Below are positions 55,896-64,000 of a DNA stretch of 64,000 nucleotides, in pieces. Source of the stretch: Peromyscus leucopus (taxonomy: Eukaryota; Chordata; Mammalia; Rodentia; Cricetidae). The notes under the pieces are model-generated. The model was not told the DNA's origin. It worked only from the letters and a program-made list of their open reading frames with translations, and ran no database searches. The stretch's first letter is position 1; each line of letters begins with the position of its first letter. The position numbers and the translations under genes were made by a program. The stretch spans positions 62,919,334-62,983,333 of the forward strand of contig NC_051084.1 of NCBI RefSeq assembly GCF_004664715.2, given 5' to 3'.

Positions 55896-55911
55896 TATCA
55901 AGGGGCTTCAT

Positions 55912-56380
55912 TATTGTGATATTTTATTTGTACTAAAATGTGATTTGTATGTTAATAAATAAAGTTGCCTGGGGGTCAGAGCTAATAGCAAGCCTTAGCA
56001 GAAGCTGGGTGGTGGTGGTGCATGCCTTTAACCCCAGCTCTTGGGAAGCAGAGCTAGGTACATCTCTGTGTGTTCAAGGATACAGCCAGCATGGAGACAC
56101 ACGCCTTTAATCTCAATACCAACCATAGAAGACCTGGAGGTCTGTACAGACAGGCAGTGGCTAGGAGGTCATGTGGTTGGGTTTACAACCAATGAGAAGG
56201 CAGAACAGAAACATTATAAAAAGACAGACACACTGGAAGTAGGTCTTTTTTGGAGAGGTAGTGCAACAGTGACAGTGAAGGTAAGGTTTTTAGCTCTTAG
56301 CTATTGCTCTGACCTCTTGGCTTTCATCTCTGTAGTAGCTCTGTGTTTCTTATTTAATAAGACGGTTGGTTACATCTACA
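55912..56380 (+). mobile_element. ERVK-type LTR (type 1) of a composite insertion
   Basis: Begins TATTGTGATATTTTATTTGT (TG eroded to TA) and ends GTTACATCTACA. Related to 51870-52385 by its start and by B1-derived stretches in U3 (GCATGCCTTTAACCCCAG, CACACGCCTTTAATCTCA). CATTATAAAAAGACAG near 56212 could be the TATA region, and TTATTTAATAAGACGG lies near the end. The left flank is CTTCAT (55906-55911). Confidence 0.9.
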
Positions 56381-56397
56381 TTTGGCACCCAATGTAG
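56381..56397 (+). promoter_or_regulatory. relic retroviral primer-binding site
   Basis: TTTGGCACCCAATGTAG follows the type-1 LTR. From TGG on it resembles the tRNA-Lys primer-binding site TGGCGCCCAACGTGGGG, with two differences of the CpG-decay type. It shows that 55912-56380 was a 5' LTR, not a solo LTR. Confidence 0.7.
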
Positions 56398-56800
56398 TGT
56401 TGTGGGATGGTCTGTATGTCAAACTGCTCTGATTGGTCCATAAATAAAACACTGATTGGCCAGTGGCCAGGCAGGAAGTATAGGCGGGGCTAACAGGGAG
56501 GAGAATTGAGAGAACAGGAAGGTGGAGAAAGACACTGCCAGCCACTGCCATAACAAGCAGCATGTGAAGATGCCAGTAAGCCATGAGCCACATGGCAAGG
56601 TATAGATTTATAGAAATGGATTAATTTAAGATATAAGAACAGTTAGCAAGAAGCCTGCCACAGCCATATAGTTTGTAAGCAAAATAAGTCTCTGTGTTTC
56701 CTTGGTTGGGTTTGAGTGGCTGTGGGACTGGTGGATGACAGAGATTTGTGGTGACAGAGATTTGTCCTGACTGTGGACCAGGCAGAAAAACCCAGCTACA
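56398..56800 (+). mobile_element. ERVK-type LTR (type 2) of a composite insertion
   Basis: Begins TGTTGTGGGATGGTCTGTAT and ends AAACCCAGCTACA. Same family as 41090-41504: GATTGGTCCATAAATAAAAC, ACTGATTGGCCAGTGGCCAG, GGATTAATTTAAGATATAAG. It is followed by CTTCAT (56801-56806), identical to the hexamer left of the type-1 LTR. A short internal duplication of GACAGAGATTTGT is at 56738-56764. Confidence 0.93.
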
Positions 56801-57031
56801 CTTCATAAGAAAAGTGATGAACATGAGTAAAAATCAAAATGCTTTAAAGCAGGGCCTTGGAAAAATAGCTCAGTTGGTAAAGTGACTGGTGTGCAAGCAT
56901 GAGAACTTAAGTTCACATCCCCAGGACCCATGTGAACGTCATGGCATGGTGGCATGCACCTGCCCTCCTAGTGCTGGAGTGACTGAGACAGAGCAGATGC
57001 AGTGAAAGACCCTGTCTTAAAAACCAAGTTG

Positions 57032-57322
57032 GGGGCCAGGGATTGGGATCAGTCCCTGGTGCATGAGTTGGCTTTTTGGAGCCTAGTGCCTAAGGTGTGA
57101 TATCTTGTGCAGCCTTGGTGCAGCTGGGAGGGGTTTAGGCTTGGACATGCCTCAACTGAATGTACCAGGCTCTGCTGAGGCCCCATGGGAGATCTTGACA
57201 TGAAGGAGATGAGAATGAGGGGTGAGTTGGGGGGGAAGCTGGGGGGGTGAGAAGAGAGAGGAGTGGGGATCTGTGGTTAGTATGTATAATGAATAGAAAA
57301 TTTCTTAATAATAATAATAATA
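57032..57322 (+). mobile_element. LINE-1 3' end inserted in B4, with TSD
   Basis: GATCAGTCCCTGGTGCATGA, TTTTGGAGCCTAGTGCCTAA, CCTCAACTGAATGTACCAGG and AATGAATAGAAAATTTCTTA then AATAATAATAA. The flanks AAAAACCAAGTTG (57019-57031) and AAAAAACTAAGTTG (57649-57662) are a target-site duplication. The purine tract 57323-57638 grew between its tail and the right flank. Confidence 0.9.
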
Positions 57323-57638
57323 AGGAGGAGGAGAAGAAGAAGAAGAAGAAGAAGAAGAAGAAGAAGAAGAAGAAGAAGAAGAAGAAGAAGAAGAAGAAGA
57401 AGAAGAAGAAGAAGAAAAGGAGGAGGAGGAGGAGGAGAAGAAGAAGAAGAAGAACAAGAAGAAGAAGAAGAAGAACAAGAAGAAGAAGAAGAAGAACAAG
57501 AAGAAGAAGAACAAGAAGAAGAAGAAGAAGAACAAGAAGAAGAAGAACAAGAAGAAGAAGAAGAAGAAGAAGAAGAAGAAGAAGAAGAAGAAGAAGAAGA
57601 AGAAGAAGAAGAAGAAGAAGAAGAAGAAGAAGGGGAAA
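57323..57638 (+). repeat. (AAG)n/(GGA)n purine tract with 36-bp higher-order pattern
   Basis: About 316 bp, purines only except six C bases at 57455, 57476, 57497, 57512, 57533 and 57548. The spacings are 21, 21, 15, 21 and 15, so a 36-bp unit (21+15) repeats. The long frames on both strands here (Lys/Arg-rich; Phe/Ser-rich) are pure repeat translation. Confidence 0.98.
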
Positions 57639-57708
57639 TGGAGGTTAAAAAAAACTAAGTTGAAAAGTGATAGAGGAAGGCCCCTGAAATTGACCTCTGG
57701 CATCCACC

Positions 57709-57712
<4 letters not shown>

Positions 57713-57790
<78 letters not shown>
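57713..57790 (+). repeat. (GA)n microsatellite
   Basis: Uninterrupted GA run of about 75 bp, ending GAGAGGAGATG, in the B4 3' end. Confidence 0.98.
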
Positions 57791-57791
<1 letters not shown>

Positions 57792-57981
57792 TGTATATGT
57801 ACCCCTGCACACAAACAAAAATTGTTTTAAAGCAAATGAAAATAAAATCATCATCTGAAGCCTTCTAGTTTGCAGCCATTGCAGAGCCTGAAGGGAAAAC
57901 AATAGCCTTGAAATAATATTAGGAGAAAAAAATCTGAAATTAGTGATTCAAGTTGTTAACAAAATTAATGTCCTCAAGAGA

Positions 57982-58132
57982 TTTTTTTTTTTTTGAGACA
58001 GGGTTTCTCTGTGTAGCTTTGGTGCCTGTCCTGGAGCCACTCTGTAGACCAGGCCGGCTTCGAACTCACAGATCCGCCTGTCTCTGCCTCCGGAGTGCTG
58101 GGATTAAAGGCATGCACTACCACCACCCAGCT
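57982..58132 (-). mobile_element. B1 SINE (reverse) with 11-bp TSD
   Basis: GAGACAGGGTTTCTCTGTGT, AGCTTTGGTGCCTGTCCTGG, GAGTGCTGGGATTAAAGGCA, ending CACCACCCAGCT. The flanks AAGAGATTTTT at 57976-57986 (running into the poly-T) and 58133-58143 are identical. It has the same TAGCTTTG variant as the B1 at 17.5 kb. Confidence 0.95.
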
Positions 58133-58143
58133 AAGAGATTTTT

Positions 58144-61100
58144 AAAGGGAAGATAAAGTTAAATGAAAAAGTAATTGAGGAAAACAACAGTAATAAGATA
58201 AAGGGTGAAACAACAGAAACATTTAATACAATAGAAAAAAAAGATGACTTATCCCAAACTTGTTTTACTCAAAACAATTAACAAGCTTTATTAATTGCCA
58301 ATTGAATGTTTAATATTTTCAGGAAGGAATGCGTAAAATCCCAACGTGAGGAACAAGCACAGTGGCACCACTGTCTTCTGTAGACAGTAGAAGAGTTTAA
58401 ATTTTATTATCATGAAAAGTTTCTCCAAGTGAGTAATTCAAATGAAAGGGGAAGTTCTATGAAAATCTAAAGTCCCAAAATCTCACTCAAGAATAAATCA
58501 ATTACGAGAACAGCTGGATTTTTTACAGATTAAAAGACTGCGTAATTAGAGTCTTGAATCAGATCTCATATCTCTGTTTAGATTTCAAGTGATTGGTGCT
58601 AACTGATTGTTGAGTCAAAAATTAATAGGGATTGAATCAGAAGCAAACATTATTTAAATCCGGACTAAGATATCAATTCAACAATAGTATTGCAAAATGA
58701 ATAAAACAAACCCGACATTCTCCAAAATCCTCAAACCCTCCATCTTCCTTTTCCCAGCAGCGTTTAGGTTAGGTCTAAACCAAGGCTATCCAGTCTGTGT
58801 TAATGTGACTTCCAGGTGTCATCTGTACGCTTGGATTCATTACAGTGATGCAAAACACTGTCATGAAAACTGTCCATGGGGCTTAAAGGCAAAAGGCCTG
58901 GAAGGACAGTGCCTGGTAACAGCGGTCAGCAAGGCTCTAATGACCATTTCTGAAGGATGTTTTCTGTAGGGGTGAGACTCCAAAATAAACAAGCACACAA
59001 ACAAAGGGCATCCAGAAAAGATAGCAAGGAAAGGAAAATTAGAGTAGAAATTAGAAGCTGATATTGAAACAAGAGCCAAGTATTATTGTTTGACAGGGGT
59101 TAGTGTGATCACTATGAAAGTACCTGGCTGACTCCTGTAACACCGCAGGTCTGCCCAGGCCTCCAGCATTTCTAAGAACTATTAGGTGGGGCTTCAGGCA
59201 GGCAAGCATGCTACACACATCTTCCTTATTGAATGTGTTATTGCGGAACTCTAGGTCCAGTGCTGGCTGGGCTATGTATACTTGAGTACATTTATGCCTA
59301 AATGAGCCTTTTTCATCCCTGTGTCAAAAGTGTGCTCTTTTTATTCTTTTTAGATTCAAATGAAAACAAATACATCCAACCTAAGATGATCGTTTTAGTT
59401 GTTTTAATTTTTCTGACTTAAGCACAGTGTGCTTTGAAGTATACTAAAATAAAAGTTTCTTATTCTTATCCCTCGGAGCAATGAGAGAATAAGGAATCTA
59501 TTTTATACCCAGAATACATCTGCCTGTAAGAATATAGGTATTTAATTCATCATAATAGTCCATGGAATTTATTCAGGCAGTTTTACGGAAAGTCAAAGAC
59601 ATATCTGGCAGTTTTCAGGTTTGCAAAAACGTACACAAAAATGCTACCAAGTCATTGCAACTATTTAATTAGATGTGAAGTAAATCACCCCTAAGTAATT
59701 CGCCTAGGTCTTCTGTACAGAGAGGTTTTGCTTCTTCCTCTTGTAAGAGAGCAATGGGAGCCATTATCCTTATGGAGTGCAGAGATTTACAGGTGTGCCT
59801 TCCATTAGCAGTAATAGGTGTTCATGTAAATCATCAGGTACCAGTCACTGAGGACACTGCCCCATCTTTTGGGTAATTGCCTATTTCAGTTAAAAATAAT
59901 TTGGAGAGAAGGAAATATGTAACATGCTTAACATAATTATCATAGGTAAAGACAACGTTAAAAGGACATGGCAAGGACTAATGGATGACCTGACACTTCA
60001 TTTGGCTTTTATTTCACCCCTTAATCATAAGCATAATGATAAGCAAGCAAGCATAAAGGTGGATTAGAATGAGTACTTTTGGAAAGATGGGAAAGTACGT
60101 CACTTGATATGTAAGCACATTGACATAGATCATTAAATTAACAGAATGGAGTCACAATAAAAGCATATTGTCTCCTTCATCTGGCAAATGTTTGCGACTC
60201 TTGTACCTTAGACTAACACAGGATTTGCTTAACATTTTAATTGCATTATTTTAAGAAGCACAATGTCTTCCAAATGTTCTATTACTCTGCATATTTTTTT
60301 TTAATTTCTGTGTGGCTGTTCATACATATGGGCTTCTCAAAGTCCCTGGCACCATTTTTATGTACCTCAAAATATCATGTGCAGATGGTTACATTTCAGT
60401 TTTTCATTCCACACATAGAAAAACTTTCATGTGCTTAATGTAAAGCCAGGCTTAGCATGTCAAGTTGTCTTGTGTGACAAATAGTTGTATATAAATAAAT
60501 TCACCGGATACACTTTAAAACAAAACATAAGTGTTTAACTTCGCAGAAATGGAATATCAGAAACCCAGGCGTCTTTCTGTATTTGGCAGTTCGTTTTGTT
60601 AAACTTGGGTTTACACAGGCAAATACCACATAATCTGGGCACAGGCTTAGAATACATGCCTGGATAGTACACATTTGCAAATCTGCCCTAGAAATGTTCT
60701 GCTACGGATCAGATGTCTTGTTACTGAGAAATCAAACCACTCTTTCAATAGAGGCTGGAAATGTAGCAGAAGCTAATTTTTGCAGCACAAAACTAATTGT
60801 GTGTTTTATTTTCATTTACCAGATTAAATATAGCTCTCCTCTTGCTTTGAGTCTTCCGTCGATTACAAATTGACAGTGTCACAGTATAGGTGGGGGACCC
60901 TACTTAATTTTAAAAAAAGCCAAGTCACAAAAAGAAAGGGAACAATAAAATTTAAAAAAGCAACTTATAGGCTTCTTTTACTAAAAATAAAAGACATCTC
61001 GGGGATACTTTTGGGAAGCTACTTATGGTCCTCCCAGTAGCTACTACATATTCATTGATTTATTTGTATGCCGTATTTATCATAAAATACATATAGAAAG

Positions 61101-61942
61101 GAACCTGAATGGGGAGGATCGGAAAAGGAGAGAAATGGATGGCTGCCTCTTTGTGACATATTTTCTCCCTCAGCCTTGCATATTTGCATTCAAGTGATTG
61201 TGAATAATGTACATTTGACCAGTGCCGTCTGCAGAACTAATGCCTATTAAAGGGCTGGGAAGTAGCATATGTTGTGCCTAGGGCAGAGAAAGTCCAATCA
61301 CCCCCACTGTGAGAGTCTCCAACTAAAACGCAGGACAGCCTGGGATTGATCCTAAATGAACCCAGCAGGGAGAGAAAGGACACAGTCCCTCAGTCCACAT
61401 TTAAGCTTCTAAACTCAGATTTTTTTTTTCCAGAGTCCATTTCAAAAAGGAACTCAGAAAGAATATCTACCTATTTCACTCACAAAGAGAACTGAAATTT
61501 TTTTTCCTCCTTTGTCATTTGTGCCCATCTTAGAAAATTTTCCTCTAGGACCATTTAAGCAACTCTTCTCCGGGTGAGCTATCCCTAGCTTTATCTGACA
61601 AACAAAGCAATGTGTTGTCAGTAGACGCCAAATGTTTGAAGCTTAGGATTTCACTTTTATGTCCCTGTACTACGGTAGAAATGCCCAGCTCTTGAAACCT
61701 TTTGTAACTGTCATCCCCCTCCTGTTACATAATCTGCCTGTGACCTCTAGATTCAAGTTCAGGTTCCAACTAGAGTTCCCTCTACTTTTGTGTTCACTGG
61801 AGAGGTGAAAAACAGCAATTATAAGAACGGAAAAATTGGCTGAAGTCGGGAAGCAAGCCTTGCCATGCTGCCATGTGAGGGGTTTAGATTGCCTTGTGCC
61901 TCATTACCTGTAGTATGAAAGGGTGAAAGGCAGTGGTATGAC
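58144..61942. other. longest block without recognised interspersed repeats
   Basis: 3.8 kb with no SINE, LINE, LTR or long microsatellite that I can identify. AT-rich with many TAAT/ATTA words, for example near 59880-60040 and 60770-60870. Short frames at 58697-58969 and 60241-60438 have no recognised domain. It may hold conserved noncoding elements; comparison with other mammals would be needed. Confidence 0.5.
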
Positions 61943-61991
61943 ATATGTGTGTGTGTATGTATATATATGTATGAAAATATATATATACATA

Positions 61992-62029
<38 letters not shown>

Positions 62030-62033
62030 CATA
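61943..62033 (+). repeat. mixed (TG)n/(TA)n tract
   Basis: ATGTGTGTGTGTATGTATAT, ATATACATATGTGTGTG, then (TG)n and (TA)n to 62033. Partly self-complementary. Confidence 0.95.
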
Positions 62034-62631
62034 TTCCAATCACCATCTAGCATTTATGCAACATAAAGGGGGAAGTAGTAAAAATAAAATACAACTGGAA
62101 CACTTGTGTGCTGTTTCACAGCGTGATACGAAACGGTCTGCATGGTACTGGAAATCATAGAGCTGATAATGATGTAGTGAGGCTTTCTGCTGTTATCTTA
62201 GTGTTTAATTCCCATTCCAATTTCTTTGGTGACATGTTTGGAATGCAAGAGACTCCAAACCATTGATTTTTAAATTTTAGATTATTGACCTCCTTGTGGC
62301 AGGAAGGTGGCAAAGAGTGTTCTGTTCAGGTAGCTTCTAGTTGCTTCATTCTTTGAATGGTCACTTATTATGAAGAGCCAAACACACTTGAAGAGATTGA
62401 TTGTCTTTTTTATTTCTTTTATTATTTATTTTTATATCAGTCCCCATACCTGATCCATGTCCCACCATCCTAGCCACTTCACCCTCTTGGTTTGTAGAAG
62501 GCCTACGATAGTCCATTTTAGCAAGAAGAACATTTTTCGTTTCCACTGTGGTTTCAGTCTATCATTATCTAAGAACAACTTCTCAAAGGTTGAAATCATC
62601 AGAGTTCTTGAGATTAATATAACCTGCCTGA
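62034..62631. other. unassigned interval
   Basis: T-rich stretch at 62404-62436. No recognised repeat or gene. Confidence 0.45.
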
Positions 62632-62839
62632 TAGGGAGAGAGATTGGGCTCAGCAGTTAAGAGTTCTGACTGCTCTTCCAGAGGATCAGAGTTCAGTTCC
62701 CAGCACCCATGTCAACCAGCTCATAATCACATGTGATTCCAGCTACAGGAGATCTGACATCTTTTTCTGCCTTCCCTGGGTAGTGCATTTACATGCGCAT
62801 ACTCACATAAAGATACACAAATAAAAATATTTGTTTAAA
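62632..62839 (+). mobile_element. B2/B3 SINE with short TSD
   Basis: GGGCTCAGCAGTTAAGAGTT, CTGACTGCTCTTCCAGAGGA, TCAGAGTTCAGTTCCCAGCA, AATCACATGTGATTCCAGCT, then AATAAAAATATTTG. AACCTGCCT flanks it at 62621-62629 and 62840-62848. Confidence 0.9.
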
Positions 62840-62848
62840 AACCTGCCT

Positions 62849-63343
62849 TGGAAACAAACTTTCTTTTGAGGTCATGACTCATTGTCTTATATGTATAAAA
62901 CATCAACTCCCTATTGAAATTATAGAGAAGATAAATGATATAAATAAATGTTAAAATTATAGCACTGCTTTTGTATTCTCTAGTATTGTAGACAACTGTT
63001 ACATTTCAGAAGAGTTAGTGGAGGGTAAACTCCCACTTTTACACCAGAAAAAACTATCATAGAAGATACTTAGCAACCAATCCTGCAGCTTCCGGGGTCT
63101 AGAGTCAGGGTTATGACTTGGCCCCTCCCCAACATCCTCCCCATCTATGGTCTGCTAGAACATATTAAGGGACCGGTACTGCAGTCCCAAAGCTGCAGGA
63201 TCTCCACCACACAGGGCAACATCAGGATAACCAAGAGGAGTTCCAGTGAGGACTCAACTTTGATAGTGTAGCAGAAACCAGAGGCCTCGAACCAGACCAA
63301 AGACTCTATAATGAACACTTGCAAGTAAACATAATTGGACAAA
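62849..63343. other. unassigned; possible LINE-1 5' or ERV piece at 63085-63320
   Basis: GGTACTGCAGTCCCAAAGCT, GGATCTCCACCACACAGGGC, CCAAGAGGAGTTCCAGTGAG and GAGGCCTCGAACCAGACCAA recall a rodent repeat seen in hamster-type genomes. I cannot assign the family. Confidence 0.3.
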
Positions 63344-63347
63344 GTGT

Positions 63348-63393
<46 letters not shown>
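63344..63393 (+). repeat. (TG)n microsatellite
   Basis: TG run of about 50 bp with one T insertion at 63353-63355, followed by a G-rich stretch. Confidence 0.98.
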
Positions 63394-63395
<2 letters not shown>

Positions 63396-63559
63396 GGGGG
63401 AGGGGCACTTAGCATTTGTCTATCAATCAGGGTTTCAAAAATATTGTCTGTTTGATTAACTGAAGTAAATAATTGTTGTACAGATTATCCTGTCAGTATT
63501 TTCTTCCTAAATTTTACTATTGGTGTTCCTCTTATACAAGAGTCTGGAGCAGAGGAAGG

Positions 63560-63725
63560 GTTCACTCATTGCTTATTTCAGCAAATATTTACCTAGTACC
63601 TGCAATGTGCTGGAACCAGATGTATTTGGAGGCCTCTCTTTCTGATAGACTTAGAATTTAGTGCTATGGACAGACAAACAAGTCATTCTTATATGGTGAG
63701 ATACAGGAATGTAAATAATGCAAAA
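63560..63725 (-). mobile_element. L2 LINE 3' end (reverse)
   Basis: Reversed L2 terminus: TCACTCATTGCTTATTTCAG, CAAATATTTACCTAGTACCT, GCAATGTGCTGGAACCAGAT, then ACTTAGAATTTAGTGC and GACAGACAAACAAGTCA. Order fits L2. Confidence 0.7.
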
Positions 63726-63909
63726 GGTAGCATAAAATGTAATTATTCTCTTTAAAGAGCTTCTACAAATTTGTCACAAACATGCAAATTGCTTTCTTGC
63801 CTCACATATATGAAGGTTGTCCTTAGAATTGTTATTTTGCCAAACATAACATATTATGGTTTTTCTTTTCTTGGCTACTCTGGATTAACACTGCAATCAA
63901 ATAAATACA

Positions 63910-63930
63910 TAAACAAACAAACAAACAAAC
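63910..63930 (+). repeat. (AAAC)n short tandem repeat
   Basis: AAACAAACAAACAAACAAAC, five units. Confidence 0.95.
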
Positions 63931-64000
63931 CTGGGAACTGTTGCAAGCTAGATCACCGTCTCTGCAGAAAGCTCCATGGTGGATATTCCTCCCCTGCTTA

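Larger units (their letters stand above)
56850..57790 (+). mobile_element. B4 SINE split by LINE-1
   Basis: 5' part 56850-57031: AATAGCTCAGTTGGTAAAGT, CAAGCATGAGAACTTAAGTT, CAGTGAAAGACCCTGTCTTA. 3' part from 57649: AAGTGATAGAGGAAGGCCCC, TTGACCTCTGGCATCC, then a (GA)n run instead of the usual CA-rich tail. The L1 at 57032 lies between the halves. Confidence 0.85.

Noticed and set aside
55912..56800. A provirus with coding genes
   Set aside because: Only LTRs and a 17-bp primer-binding-site relic remain; there is no gag, pol or env sequence between them.
57247..57814. Long Lys/Arg-rich and Phe/Ser-rich frames on both strands (up to 169 codons)
   Set aside because: They are translations of the (AAG)n and (GA)n microsatellites.
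58697..58969. 90-codon frame in the repeat-free block as a possible exon
   Set aside because: No family resemblance, no convincing splice sites in frame, and the minus strand is also open over part of it.
5312..63393. CRISPR-like regular repeats
   Set aside because: All tandem repeats found are simple microsatellites or transposon tails; there are no spaced identical repeats with unique spacers, and the DNA is clearly mammalian.

Overview
The window looks like nuclear DNA of a muroid rodent, most likely a cricetid (vole, deer-mouse or hamster group). The evidence is the density and type of interspersed repeats: B1, B2/B3, B4 and ID SINEs, LINE-1 3' ends with rodent-specific 3' UTRs, ERVK- and MaLR-type LTRs, and a URR1 DNA transposon. 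The young B1 at 17492-17665 carries the sequence variant I associate with cricetids. Older mammalian repeats (MIR, L2, MER5A) lie underneath. I see no protein-coding exon, RNA gene or CpG island that I can support, so I read the window as intergenic or deep-intronic. Family names were assigned by eye from remembered consensus sequences; a RepeatMasker run with a cricetid library would settle names and exact ends.

Layout. 1-9 kb: mostly unassigned sequence, with a separated 90-bp duplication (584-672 and 994-1083), an unusual interlocked inverted repeat (1861-1918), MIR, a B3 with microsatellites, and B4 plus MaLR-internal sequence near 7.2-7.9 kb. 9-13.8 kb: a cluster of MIR, B3 and B4 elements, ending in a MaLR-type LTR. 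13.8-17.5 kb: repeat-poor, with a MER5A. 17.5-19.4 kb: a LINE-1/B1 composite, an older LTR and a young B1. 19.4-31 kb: sparse SINEs, an ancient L1, one LTR and several repeat-poor blocks. 31-33.4 kb: L2, SINEs and microsatellites. 33.4-36 kb: repeat-poor, with a CRE-like palindrome at 35.6 kb. 36-45.6 kb: dense repeats, including an L1 ORF1 relic, B1 pairs, URR1 and three solo LTRs, one of which splits a B4. 45.6-49.4 kb: repeat-poor, with a (CG)n(CA)n tract. 49.4-58.1 kb: the most layered part, with six L1 3' ends, three LTRs, a long duplication around one L1, and a very long purine tract grown from an L1 tail inside a B4. 58.1-61.9 kb: the longest block in which I recognise no interspersed repeat. 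61.9-64 kb: microsatellites, a B2/B3 SINE and an L2.

Nothing here forms an operon or pathway. What can be read is the insertion history: target-site duplications (TSDs) can be seen directly for solo LTRs, L1s, SINEs and the URR1, and nested insertions give relative ages. I found no convincing new gene system. The items most worth following up are a composite insertion made of two unlike LTRs that share one target-site duplication (55906-56806), an L1-B1 composite (17485-18604), and several compact palindromic motifs in repeat-poor DNA.
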